Below are positions 8,498 to 17,525 of a stretch of DNA of 64,000 nt, one piece after another. Positions within the stretch are counted from its first letter, which is position 1. Each line of letters starts with the position of its first letter. The position numbers and the translations under genes are program-made. Below the pieces are notes generated by a model, which did not search any database, had not been told where the DNA came from, and was given only the letters and a program-made list of their open reading frames with translations. The DNA is from Gemmatimonadetes bacterium T265 (GTDB lineage: Bacteria; Gemmatimonadota; Gemmatimonadetes; Gemmatimonadales; Gemmatimonadaceae): the NCBI GenBank assembly GCA_019973575.1, contig BPUI01000001.1, positions 1,500,342-1,564,341 on the forward strand, in the 5' to 3' direction.

Positions 8498-9952
8498 ATG
8501 ACTTCGCTCTCCCACGCCCGCCGCCGCGTCGTTGCGTTAGGCGCCACGTTCGGCGCCGCCGCGCTCGCGGCCTGCAACACCGACAAGGTGACGGCCCTCA
8601 ACGGGCCGGTGCTCAACAGCTTCCAGCCGATCACCAGCCGCGGCCAGGTGCAGCAGCTCGCGACCGGCCTCCTCGACCGCGACCGGTCCAACTACACGAC
8701 GCAGCTCATCTTCTTCAGCATTCTCGGCCGCGACCTCTACCGCATCGACCCGTCCGAGCCGCGCTGGACGACGGTGCTCCTCGACAGCCGGACCCCGGAC
8801 AACAGCATCTTCGTCGGCGCGGGGATCTGGACGACGCCGTACCAGACGATCAACGGCGCGAACTTCCTCATCAAGGGCGCGAACGCCACGGGCGTGCTGA
8901 GCGCGGCGGAGAAGTCGGCGACGGTCGGCTTCGCGCAGACGATGAAGGCGCTCGAGTACCTGTCGCTCATCCGCTCGCGCGACACGGTCGGCATCGCGAT
9001 CCAGGCGGTGCAGGACTCCACGGTGCCGATCCGGTGCAAGCCGGCGGCGCTCGCCTACATCAGCGCGCTCCTGGACAGCGGGTCGACGGCGCTCGCCGCG
9101 GCGGGGACGGCGGCGTTCCCGTTCGCGCTGCCGTCGGGCTTCGCGGGGTTCACCGCGCCGACGTCGACGACGGGGACGAGCTTCCGGCAGTTCAACCGCG
9201 CGCTCAAGGCGATCACCGAGATGTACCTCGGCTTCGTCCCGCTCGAGGCGGCGGGCAACCCGCTCACGCCGCCCGACGCGGCGCACATGACCGCGGCGCT
9301 CGCCAACTTCGACTCGTCGTTCTACAACGCGACGCCGACGACCGCGTCGCTCAACACCGGGATCTACTACACGTTCAGCACGGCCTCGGGCGAGACGCAG
9401 AACCCGCTCACCAACACGTCGGTCTACCGCGTCGACCCGAAGGTCGTCGCGAGCGCCGAGCCGGGCGACCCGCGGTTCGCGGCGAAGGTGGACACGAGCG
9501 CCGCGACGTCGGCGCTCAGCATCCCGGCCCAGTCGGACACGGTGACGTCGCGCTACGGGGTGCTCTACCCGCGGGCGGCGACCGACCCGCTCGCCCTCCT
9601 CAAGAACAGCGAGTTGGTATTGAGTCGCGCCCAAGTGCTCTGGACGCTCGGCCGCGACGCGGAGGCGCTCGCGCTGGTCGACGCGGTGCGCCAGGCCAAC
9701 GGGTTGCCGGCGAAGACGAGCGCGAGCTTCACCGACCGCGTCGACTTCCTCGTCAACGGCATCCTGCAGGAGAAGCGCTACGAACTCCTGTTCGAGAGCC
9801 CGACGCGCTGGGTGGACTTCCGCGACATGGGGATCCTGAGCCGCATCGGGGTCGAGCTGCCGCTGTCGGGGGGGAAGCTGCCCTTCCCGGTGTTTCCGAT
9901 CCCCAACGGCGAGACGACGGCCCGCAACGGGAACGTCGCCTGTCAGCCGTAG
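8498..9952 (+). CDS. SusD/RagB family outer-membrane lipoprotein
   Basis: The 484-residue product begins with a signal sequence and lipobox (ALAACNTD, Cys about 26), so it should be a surface lipoprotein. The C-terminal segment VNGILQEKRYELLFESPTRW followed by VDFRDMG is the typical SusD/RagB ending, and LSRAQVLWTLGRDAEALALV is the TPR-like helix pair that contacts SusC. Its place 10 bp after the SusC-like gene shows it is the nutrient-capturing lid of that importer. GAGG at 8486-8489 is a plausible ribosome-binding site overlapping the end of the previous gene. Ligand unknown. Confidence 0.88.
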   Translation: MTSLSHARRRVVALGATFGAAALAACNTDKVTALNGPVLNSFQPITSRGQVQQLATGLLDRDRSNYTTQLIFFSILGRDLYRIDPSEPRWTTVLLDSRTPDNSIFVGAGIWTTPYQTINGANFLIKGANATGVLSAAEKSATVGFAQTMKALEYLSLIRSRDTVGIAIQAVQDSTVPIRCKPAALAYISALLDSGSTALAAAGTAAFPFALPSGFAGFTAPTSTTGTSFRQFNRALKAITEMYLGFVPLEAAGNPLTPPDAAHMTAALANFDSSFYNATPTTASLNTGIYYTFSTASGETQNPLTNTSVYRVDPKVVASAEPGDPRFAAKVDTSAATSALSIPAQSDTVTSRYGVLYPRAATDPLALLKNSELVLSRAQVLWTLGRDAEALALVDAVRQANGLPAKTSASFTDRVDFLVNGILQEKRYELLFESPTRWVDFRDMGILSRIGVELPLSGGKLPFPVFPIPNGETTARNGNVACQP

Positions 9953-10113
9953 GGCAGTCGTAAGGCGGCCGCCGTTCACGAGTCGACGCGGTTCCGCGGC
10001 GGCGCTCGGCACCATGCCGGGCGCCGCCGCGATCGCTTCTCCCCGGCGGATCGGCGGCGCGGCTATCCTCCCGGACGTCTGTCGGAACCCGCCCGCCTTC
10101 CCTCTTCTCCGTC

Positions 10114-12594
10114 GTGCTCCGTACCGCGCACGCGTGCGCGCTCCTGCTGCTGCCGGCCGTCGTCGTCGCGCAGACCGGTCGACCGGGCGGCGTCCGCGCG
10201 CCCGCCGACACGCTCCCGACGTACGCGTCCGCGGCGCTCCGCGCACTCGTCGCCGACGCCGCGCGCGGCAACCGCGTCCCCGACTCGCTCGCGAGCTACC
10301 GCGCCGCGGTCGAGAGCGAGATCGCCGTCTCCGCGCGGCGGGAGGACGGGCAGGAGGCGCTGTTCGGCGTGGAGCAGGTCGCGTCGGTGCTGCGCTGGAC
10401 GCGGGCCGGCTACTACGACCAGCACGTCGTCGGCGACCGGGCGCGGCAGTCGGGACTGTCGTTCTCGCTGCTCTCGGTGGCGCGCACCGGGTGGGCGACG
10501 CCTCTCCTCTACGGCAACCGCCTGCGCCTGCGGCGCGAGGAGCCCCGCCAGCCGCCGAAGGACAAGGCCGCGCGCACGGTCGACAAGATCGAGAACGGGA
10601 TCGGCGGCCGGATCTTCCGCGGCGGGAGCGGATCGGCGGCGGGGGGCGGACGAGGGACGGCGGACACGCTCCCCGTGATCCACCCCTTAGCCGAGGACCG
10701 CGACGCGTACTACCGGTACACGGGCGGCGACACGGTCGTGACGCTCCGCGTGCCGACGGGCGGGGGAGGGGTGCGCGTGATCCCGATCGTGCGCGTGCAC
10801 GTCGAGCCGCGCGGACCGGTCGGGGAGCGGACGGGATTGTTCGTCGGCGACCTCGACCTCGACGCGGTCCAGCACGCGGTAGTCCGGCTCCGCGGCCGCT
10901 TTCTCGTCACGGCACGACCGGACCGCTCGTTGATTGCCCGCCTGCGCGGCGCGGTGGCGCCCAGGGGCTACGCGTACGTGGAGTACGTGAACGCGGAGCG
11001 GACGAGCCCGGGCGGGGCGCGCTACTGGCTGCCGGCCACACAGCGCGTCGAACTGCAGGCGACGGCGCCCGCGGTCGGCGACGTGCGGGCAATCGTGCGG
11101 ATCGTCTCGCGGTTCACCGACGTCGCGATCAATGACACGACGCTCACCGCGGCCGAACTCGCGGCGAACGCGGACTCGATCCTCCCCCTCGCCCGCCGCC
11201 GGCTCACGCTCGCCCGCGGCGACTCGCTCGGCCGCTACTCCGGCTGGCGCGCCCCGATCGGCACGGCCTCTGGCGACGTGCACGCCGACGACTTCGACGA
11301 CCTGGCCCCCGGGATCGCGCAGGTCACCGGGCCGCCGGTCGCGGCGCTGTTCTACCCGCGGATCTCGGACCTCGTCCACTTCAACCGCGTGGAAGGGCTC
11401 TACCTCGGGCTGGGCGGGCGGGTGCGCTTCCGCGACGCCGCGCCGGGGCTGACGGTCGCGGCCACGGCGGGTTACGCGTTCGGCGAGCGCACGGTGCGCG
11501 GGCGGGTCGAGGCAGAACAGAAGCTCGGCGAATCGGGCCGCCGCCCACCGGATGCGGGCGGACCGGGGACGCTGGCCGCGGCCGACGCGGCGCGGTGGTC
11601 GCTGCTCGCCCGCGCGGGGCGCACGCTCGACATCACGAACGACTTCCGCGCGCCCTTCGACTCGGGCTCCTCACTCGGCGCGCTCCTCGGCGCCGACGAG
11701 TACGACTACGTGGACCGCCGGTTCGCCACGGTCGGGGTGGCCCGCGCGGCCGCGGGGAGAGCGTCGCTCCTTCGCGCGGACGTCGGGTTCGCGGACGACC
11801 GCGGCGACAGCACCCACGTGCGCCATCCGATCTTCAGCCGCCACACGCTCTACCGCCCGAACCGAGGGGTGGACGAGGGACGTTACCTGCGCACGTCGGT
11901 CACGCTCGCGTGGCATCCGGACGTGGCTGCCGAGTTCGTGCGCCCGGGGCTCGGCGCGCGGCTGTACGCGGAGAATGGAGTTGGGGATCTGCGCTACACG
12001 CGGATCGAAGGAATGCTCACGGGGCGGCGAGACCTGCTCGACGGGGCGACGGGGCGATTCCTCGGCTTCCCGCTCGCGGGAAGCACGCTCGCGCTCGTCG
12101 GGAGGGTGGACGCGGGAGTGGTGCTCGCGCCGGCTGACCGCGGCCCGCCGTCACAGCAGCTGTTCGAGCTCGGGCGGGCGCAGGGGCTCCTCGGCTACGG
12201 CTACAAGGAGTTCGCGGGGGATCGGGCGGGGGCGGCACGCACGGCGTTGCTGTTCACGGGGCCGTTTCTGCGCACGCCGATCAGGGTGCGACGGCTCCTG
12301 CTGCCGGCGGTGGCGCCGGGGCTCGCGGTGACAGGGCAGCTCGGGGTCGCGGACGTGTCGGGCGCGGCGGCGCGGCGGAGTGTGGCGCGGCTCGGATTTC
12401 GGAACGATACGATCGGGGGTGGAGGGGCGCTGGTGCCGGCGGCGCGGCCGAGTGGCGGCGGGCGGGCGAGTGTCGGGGCGGGGGTGACGTTGTTCGGGGG
12501 GGCGGTGTTTGGGGGGGTGGCGCGGGCGGTGGATCGGCATGCGGACCGGCCGAAGGGGGTGAGAGGGGTGGTGACGTTCAATCAGCCGCTGTGA
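10114..12594 (+). CDS. large secreted beta-barrel candidate, DUF5686-like
   Basis: This 826-residue protein starts at a GTG (10114) with a short signal peptide ending in VVAQ. The N-terminal half has an AEDRDAYYRYTGGDTVVTLR stretch followed by VIPIVRVHVEPRG and a segment GLFVGDLDLDAVQHAVVRL, a layout like the repeat-associated part of Bacteroidota DUF5686 proteins. The C-terminal half (from about 400) alternates hydrophobic and polar residues and ends in a region rich in Gly and aromatic residues (GVVTFNQPL), consistent with an outer-membrane barrel. No catalytic motif was seen. It follows the SusCD pair by 161 bp with no obvious promoter, so co-expression is possible. The DUF assignment is an inference from pattern, not a search. 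Confidence 0.5.
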   Translation: MLRTAHACALLLLPAVVVAQTGRPGGVRAPADTLPTYASAALRALVADAARGNRVPDSLASYRAAVESEIAVSARREDGQEALFGVEQVASVLRWTRAGYYDQHVVGDRARQSGLSFSLLSVARTGWATPLLYGNRLRLRREEPRQPPKDKAARTVDKIENGIGGRIFRGGSGSAAGGGRGTADTLPVIHPLAEDRDAYYRYTGGDTVVTLRVPTGGGGVRVIPIVRVHVEPRGPVGERTGLFVGDLDLDAVQHAVVRLRGRFLVTARPDRSLIARLRGAVAPRGYAYVEYVNAERTSPGGARYWLPATQRVELQATAPAVGDVRAIVRIVSRFTDVAINDTTLTAAELAANADSILPLARRRLTLARGDSLGRYSGWRAPIGTASGDVHADDFDDLAPGIAQVTGPPVAALFYPRISDLVHFNRVEGLYLGLGGRVRFRDAAPGLTVAATAGYAFGERTVRGRVEAEQKLGESGRRPPDAGGPGTLAAADAARWSLLARAGRTLDITNDFRAPFDSGSSLGALLGADEYDYVDRRFATVGVARAAAGRASLLRADVGFADDRGDSTHVRHPIFSRHTLYRPNRGVDEGRYLRTSVTLAWHPDVAAEFVRPGLGARLYAENGVGDLRYTRIEGMLTGRRDLLDGATGRFLGFPLAGSTLALVGRVDAGVVLAPADRGPPSQQLFELGRAQGLLGYGYKEFAGDRAGAARTALLFTGPFLRTPIRVRRLLLPAVAPGLAVTGQLGVADVSGAAARRSVARLGFRNDTIGGGGALVPAARPSGGGRASVGAGVTLFGGAVFGGVARAVDRHADRPKGVRGVVTFNQPL

Positions 12595-12637
12595 AGGGGG
12601 CGTTTGTCGTTCTGGGGCAGCCGTTGTCGGCCGGGTG

Positions 12638-13086
12638 CGGGACTGAGAGGTCGAAGACCCGGTGGTGCAGGCTCGGGTGGGGCGACGGGTGGGGCGGGAC
12701 GTCGCGGGGCGTGTACGTCGGGGGGCGCAGCGGGACGTGCGAGATGGCGCGTCTGCGGGTGGGGCACTCCGGGTGGAGCGAGACGGGCACCACGAGACGG
12801 AACGGGCGGTTCGCCGGGGCCTTACGGCGGGACGGGACGGGCGGGGGCGGGCGCCGTTCCCGCCCCGCGGTACCCGCCGCGTCGTGCCCGCCGCCCGCCG
12901 CTTTCGCCCAACCAGCCGCCCTACTCGTGTCGTGGCACCCGCCCGGTCCTACCCGAATCGCCCTACTCGCAGACGCGCCACCTCGCACGTCCCGCTGCGC
13001 ACGGCGTGTACACGCCCCGCGACGTCCCGCCCCACCCGTCGCCCCACCCGCTCCTGCACCACCGGGTCTTCGACCTCTCAGTCCCG
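12638..13086. repeat. giant imperfect palindrome between convergent genes
   Basis: The stretch 12638-12757 is almost the exact reverse complement of 12968-13086 (about 120-bp arms, a few mismatches and small gaps, for example GTACGTCGGGGGGCGCAG against GTACACGCCGTGCGCAG). Weaker complementarity continues inward to about 12820 and 12905, so nearly the whole 450-bp gap folds back on itself around a G/C-rich centre. It lies between the stops of a + strand gene and a - strand permease gene. No coding sequence is convincing here. It could be a double-sided transcription barrier, a MITE-like element or a structured RNA. Confidence 0.75.
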
Positions 13087-13093
13087 CTCTCCC

Positions 13094-14041
13094 TCACGCT
13101 ACGAGCTTGCGGCGCCCGAGCGCTGCCGGCGGCCCTGCCCGCCCCGCCACGCCGGCCAGCACGACGAGTGTCACCACATACGGCCCCGCCAGAAATAGCT
13201 GGTACGGCAGCGCCCATCCCATCGCCTGAAACAGGTACTGCAGAGCCCCCGCCGCCCCGAACAGCAGCGCCGCGGCCATGACGCCGAGCGGCTGCCATCG
13301 CCCGAGCACGACCACGGCGATCGCGATGAAGCCGCGCCCCGCGCTCATTCCCTCGACGAAGGTGCCGGCCTGTGCGACGACGAGCGTCGCGCCCGCCACT
13401 CCTCCGAGCAATCCGCCCACGAGGACCGCGGCGGTCTGGAGTGGCCGGGTCCGGACGCCGGCCGCGGCAGCGGCTTCGGGCCGTTCGCCGACCGCGCGCA
13501 GGGCGAGGCCCGCGTGGGTGCGGCGGAGCGCCCAGGCGAGCGCGGGGGCGAGCAGGTAAAGCGTGTAGGTGATCGGGGGTTGCGCGAAGAGGGCGCGGCC
13601 GAGGAGGGGGAGGGCGACGAGGCCAGGGAGGGGGAGCGGACCCGACGTCGGAGTTACGAGGGTGGCGCCCGTGGTGCCGTAGAGGGCGCGGTAGAGCGTG
13701 CCGGTCACACCGAGCGCGGCGAGGGTAACGGCCGTGCCGGTGATGATCTGGTCGGTACGCAGCCACACCGCGAAGGCCGCGAACAGCGCGGCGGTCGCGA
13801 GCCCGGCGAGGGCGCCGGCGGCGAAGCCAAGGGCGATCCCCGCCGACCCGGGGGCGAGGCCGGCACCGACGAGCGCCCCGAACGCGCCGGCGATGATCAC
13901 ACCCTCCAGCCCGACGTTGATCACGCCGGCGCGCTCGACGAGCGTTTCGCCGAGGGCCGCGAAGGCGAGCGGGGTGGCGGTGCGGACGGCGGCTTCGAGG
14001 AAGCTGCCCGCGGCCGCGAGGGCGGGGAGGGCGGCGGTCAC
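13094..14041 (-). CDS. BMP-type ABC transporter permease (second permease)
   Basis: The 315-residue product is an integral membrane permease of the BPD_transp_2 type used by BMP (basic membrane protein) nucleoside and sugar importers. The segment LGETLVERAGVINVGLEGVI near residues 25-45 is the family signature after the first helix, and AGRGFIAIAVVVLGRWQPLG is the late cytoplasmic-loop motif that contacts the ATPase. It starts at a GTG overlapping the stop of the first permease (GTGA) and is the last gene of the operon. Its stop is 8 bp from the giant palindrome. Confidence 0.88.
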   Translation of the reverse strand: MTAALPALAAAGSFLEAAVRTATPLAFAALGETLVERAGVINVGLEGVIIAGAFGALVGAGLAPGSAGIALGFAAGALAGLATAALFAAFAVWLRTDQIITGTAVTLAALGVTGTLYRALYGTTGATLVTPTSGPLPLPGLVALPLLGRALFAQPPITYTLYLLAPALAWALRRTHAGLALRAVGERPEAAAAAGVRTRPLQTAAVLVGGLLGGVAGATLVVAQAGTFVEGMSAGRGFIAIAVVVLGRWQPLGVMAAALLFGAAGALQYLFQAMGWALPYQLFLAGPYVVTLVVLAGVAGRAGPPAALGRRKLVA

Positions 14042-15012
14042 GCGCCCGCTTCCGCCGACCGGCGGCGGCGCGTCTCGATCGCGAGGACGACGAAGACGAG
14101 CGTGGCCTCGACCACGCCGGCGACCGTGGCCGGGACGCCGGCGTCGCGCTGCATCGCGCTCGCGCCGGCCTCGAGGGCGCCGAAGAGGACGCCGGTCGCG
14201 ACCACGCCGAGCGGGTGCAGTCCGGCGAGCAGGGCAACGGCGATTGCCGTGTAGCCATAGCCCGGTGAGAAGTTGTCGTACAGCGCGAAGGTCACGCCCG
14301 TGACCTCGACCGCGCCGGCGAGCCCGGCGAGGGCGCCGCTGAGGACGAAGGCGCGCGCCGTCACGCGTGGGACGTCGATCAGGCCGGCGCTGGTCGCGGC
14401 GGCGGCGTTGAGGCCGACGGCGCGCAGGCGGAACCCGGCGGCGGTCGCGCGGAGGACCCACCAGAGTGCGGTCGCGGCGACGAGGGCGAGGGCGAGCCCG
14501 ACGTGCAGGCGCGAGTTGGGAATGAGCAGGGGCAAGCGCGCGCCCGGGGCGAGGGTGGCCGACTGCGGGTAGACGTGGGTCGGCTCCTGCAGCGGACCGC
14601 GGACGAGCCAGCCGACGGCGTAGAGCGCGACGAAGTTCAGCATGATCGTGCTGATGACCTCGAGCACCCCGAATCGCTGCCGGAGCCAGGCCGCGATCCC
14701 CGCCCAGCCCGCGCCGGCCGCGGCGCCGGCCGCGAGGGCGATGATGACGGTCGCGCCGCCGAAAGTCGGGACCAGCAGGGCACCAACGGTCGCAGCCGCG
14801 GCGGCCCCGACGAGCAGCTGGCCTTCTGCCCCCAGGTTGAGCACGCCGGCGCGGAAGGCGATCGCGACGGCCAGCCCGGCGAGGATGAGGGGGGTGGAGC
14901 GGACCAGGGTTGCCGAAACGATCGCGTCGGTCGACCCGAACGCGCCCTGCCAGAACGCGGTGAGCGCCTGCGGGACGGACGCGATCAGCCGGGCCTCGCC
15001 GTCGCCCGGCAG
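14038..15012 (-). CDS. BMP-type ABC transporter permease (first permease), start unclear
   Basis: The frame encodes about 320 residues typical of the YufP-like permease: LILAGLAVAIAFRAGVLNLG and AEGQLLVGAA near the N-terminus and GYGYTAIAVALLAGLHPLGV near the C-terminus. Together with the next gene it should form the membrane channel of the importer. There is no ATG, GTG or TTG in this frame between the stop of the upstream lipoprotein gene (15038) and the conserved core. The coordinates use a CTG at 15012; CTG 14988 and ATC 14985 are alternatives. The usual first transmembrane helix of the family is missing. Either the start is non-standard, or the 5' end carries a deletion or a sequence error. 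Confidence 0.8.
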   Translation of the reverse strand: MPGDGEARLIASVPQALTAFWQGAFGSTDAIVSATLVRSTPLILAGLAVAIAFRAGVLNLGAEGQLLVGAAAAATVGALLVPTFGGATVIIALAAGAAAGAGWAGIAAWLRQRFGVLEVISTIMLNFVALYAVGWLVRGPLQEPTHVYPQSATLAPGARLPLLIPNSRLHVGLALALVAATALWWVLRATAAGFRLRAVGLNAAAATSAGLIDVPRVTARAFVLSGALAGLAGAVEVTGVTFALYDNFSPGYGYTAIAVALLAGLHPLGVVATGVLFGALEAGASAMQRDAGVPATVAGVVEATLVFVVLAIETRRRRSAEAGA

Positions 15013-15037
15013 ATCAGGATCGGGGTATGGCCGGCGG

Positions 15038-17473
15038 TTACCACGGGCAGCCGCCGCCGGTGCCGGCGAATGGTAGACGCCGGTCGCGGTCGACGGCGGC
15101 GGCGCGCAGGATCGCGTCGCGCAGGCGGTTGACAGGCGGGCTGGCCAGCTCCGTCCGCCACGGTCCGCCGAGGAGAGGTTGCGCGCTCCACCCCCACCAC
15201 GCGCCGCCGGCCGCGGCGGCGCGCAGGGCGCGGGCGCGGACCAAGCCGCGGGCGCGCGCGTCGGCGGTGAGCCAGAGCAGGTGTCCCTGCCACGGTGCGG
15301 GCGCGCCCCCACCGGGGCCGGTGCGGCACGACTCTCCCCGCGTGCCGCCAGCGTTCGGCCAGACCGTGCCAGCGCCGGTCGTGAGCCCGCCCGGGACGCC
15401 GACCGCACGCAGGATGCCCTCGGCATCCCACACAGGGGCGGCGCGCAACACATCGCCGACGACCGCGAGAGGCGTCCGGGTCCCCTCGCGTCCGAAGCGG
15501 GCGAGGTACCACTCCCGTGCGGTAGAGGGAACGAGGGTCATGCCGGCGAGCACGTCGACGAGCGCTTCCGCCGTCCCGTCGCCCGGGTCGGGCGCGCGGA
15601 CGCCGGCGTAGCCGACGAGCAGCGGATCCTGGACCGCGGTCAGGGTGGCGTCGCTGCGCCCCTGGCGGGCGAGCGCGACCGCGACGAAGAAGTCGACGCC
15701 ACGCGCGAACAGCTCCGCCGGTCGGTCCTCGTCGCCGCGCCGGCCGGGTGGAGGGGCGCCGAGGGCGGAGCCGGACGCGCCGGGGGGGAGCGTCGTGTGG
15801 ACGCCGGCCATCACGCGGACGGCGTCGGCGAGCGTGCGAAGGCCCGCGGTGTCCCGGGCCCCGTCCGCGCCGATCATCCAGCGGCGATGCGGTGGTGTCC
15901 GGTTCGCGGCCAGATCGACGCGCGTTGCCCGGTCGGTCGCATAGACGCCGCGCACGCCGAGCCGACCGCGGGCGGTCTGCCAGTCGAGGTCGTGGGCGAG
16001 CTCGTGGGCGAGGGTGCCAGCGGAGGTAAGTGGCGGGAGGTAGACCGTCCGGCGCGCGGGGTCGTGCAGCGCGAGGGCGAGATCGTGTTGGGGGCTGTCG
16101 CCGACGCGCAGGGAGAGTCCGTCCAGCGCAAGCTCGGGCAACACCCTGCGCAGGTTGGCGGTGGCCGCGCTCACGGTGTTCGCGACGTGCAGCCCCCAGG
16201 TCGGCGGGATGTTGGCATCGACGCTCACGTCGCGCACCCCGTCGCGCCACTTGAGCGCCGCGACCGCGGTGCGCCCGTCCTGGGTGGCCGTCGCGGTTGC
16301 GAACGCCGGAGCGGCCTGGGCGTCCGCGCGCGCGGCCACCGCCGCCGCTTCGACGGCCCGCGCGAGCTGCTGCCGTTCGACGTCCCCGGCCGGGAGCGCG
16401 GCGCGCACGAGGGTCCACTCCGCGACGAGTGCCTCGTCCGTTCGCGCCCGCGCGAGCAGGCGAGTACGGAGGAGCTCGCTGTTCGTCGGCGTGTGCCCGG
16501 GTACGACGCCGAGGTCGCGGTGAAAGCCGCCGAGCGAGACAACGATCGGGGCGGAGGGGAAGCCGAGCCGGACGCTGGGGAGCGCGCTGAGGCGGGCCGC
16601 GGCGTCGAGCGGGAAGGTCGCGCGCGTGATACCGGCTGCGCTCGTATCCGGCGGCGCGCTCGCCACGGTCGGCAGGGTCGGCGCGAGCGTGGCTGACCGG
16701 AGCACGTCGAGGGCGCGCGCCGCGTCCTGGACGGCGCGGGTGTGGTCGGGCGCGAGGTCGTCGGCGAGCAGCGGGCGCTCGGAGGCGAACAGGCGCGCAA
16801 TACGCCACGAACGCGCCAGTAGCAGGCGAGTTGAATCAGTTTCCGACAGCGGAGCAGCAAGGAGCCGCTCGACGTCGGATTGTGCGAGCCGGCGGTCCCG
16901 CGCCAGCGCTGCCGCGTTGACTGCCGCTACCGCGGTCTGCGGCGTCACCAACCATTCGGCCCGTGCGAGGGCGTACGTGAGGCGGACCGTTTCCTCGCCC
17001 GTGCGGGCCGCGGGTGCGGCGCGGACGAGCGAGTCGATGAACGCGCGGTGCCAGCCGCCGTCGACGAGCACCGTCGGCGGGGCGTCCGGGCCGTCGCCGA
17101 GTGCGGTCGAGTCGACGACGAACGCGTCGCCGCGGCGGACCTGGTCGACGAGGGCCCACGCGACGCGGTCGCGCAACTCGACCGGCAGACGCGGGTCGAC
17201 CGAGGCCTGTTCGAGGAGTCGAAAGGGGGCCGCGACGCCGACGCGCAGCCGTTCGAGGTAGCCGAGCGCGACCGCACCGGCGTCGGTCACCGCAGGGGCG
17301 GTGCGGAGCGAGTCGACGACGCGTGCCGCCTCCGCCAGTTGGCGTCGGTCGTCCTCTCGCACGCTATTGCGTTGGCACGCACCCGCCACGATGGCGAGTG
17401 CGCCCCAGGTCAGAGTCCGGACGACGGAAGGCCTGACAAGACGACGTGGGCGGGCGGGGGAACGGCGGGTCAC
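15038..17473 (-). CDS. large lipoprotein with HExxH zinc-metallopeptidase motif
   Basis: The protein is about 811 residues from a GTG at 17473 (a TTG at 17488 is possible; neither has a clear ribosome-binding site). A signal sequence with lipobox (AIVAGAC) predicts a lipoprotein. The first two thirds are helical and Ala/Leu rich without a recognised domain. In the last third GTLAHELAHDLDWQTARG carries an HExxH motif, followed by RPAELFARGVDFFVAVAL, in which a Glu could be the third zinc ligand. It looks like a gluzincin-type hydrolase, but I cannot place it in a named family. Its position is odd: it is inserted between the ATPase and permease genes of an ABC importer. Confidence 0.6.
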   Translation of the reverse strand: MTRRSPARPRRLVRPSVVRTLTWGALAIVAGACQRNSVREDDRRQLAEAARVVDSLRTAPAVTDAGAVALGYLERLRVGVAAPFRLLEQASVDPRLPVELRDRVAWALVDQVRRGDAFVVDSTALGDGPDAPPTVLVDGGWHRAFIDSLVRAAPAARTGEETVRLTYALARAEWLVTPQTAVAAVNAAALARDRRLAQSDVERLLAAPLSETDSTRLLLARSWRIARLFASERPLLADDLAPDHTRAVQDAARALDVLRSATLAPTLPTVASAPPDTSAAGITRATFPLDAAARLSALPSVRLGFPSAPIVVSLGGFHRDLGVVPGHTPTNSELLRTRLLARARTDEALVAEWTLVRAALPAGDVERQQLARAVEAAAVAARADAQAAPAFATATATQDGRTAVAALKWRDGVRDVSVDANIPPTWGLHVANTVSAATANLRRVLPELALDGLSLRVGDSPQHDLALALHDPARRTVYLPPLTSAGTLAHELAHDLDWQTARGRLGVRGVYATDRATRVDLAANRTPPHRRWMIGADGARDTAGLRTLADAVRVMAGVHTTLPPGASGSALGAPPPGRRGDEDRPAELFARGVDFFVAVALARQGRSDATLTAVQDPLLVGYAGVRAPDPGDGTAEALVDVLAGMTLVPSTAREWYLARFGREGTRTPLAVVGDVLRAAPVWDAEGILRAVGVPGGLTTGAGTVWPNAGGTRGESCRTGPGGGAPAPWQGHLLWLTADARARGLVRARALRAAAAGGAWWGWSAQPLLGGPWRTELASPPVNRLRDAILRAAAVDRDRRLPFAGTGGGCPW

Positions 17474-17488
17474 GACGGGGCAGATCAA

Positions 17489-17525
17489 GAGGAAGCGCCG
17501 AGCGACTCAGGAGGAAGCGCCGAGC
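17489..17525. repeat. 15-bp direct repeat at a gene junction
   Basis: GAGGAAGCGCCGAGC occurs at 17489-17503 and again at 17511-17525. It spans the end of the ABC ATPase gene (stop at 17507) and the gap before the downstream lipoprotein gene, so a small tandem duplication may have altered the junction. Confidence 0.6.

Noticed and set aside
12591-13281. Overlapping open frames of 130-225 codons on both strands in the palindrome gap
   Set aside because: Their translations are Arg/Pro/Gly-rich and mirror each other across the inverted repeat; no start signals or motifs.
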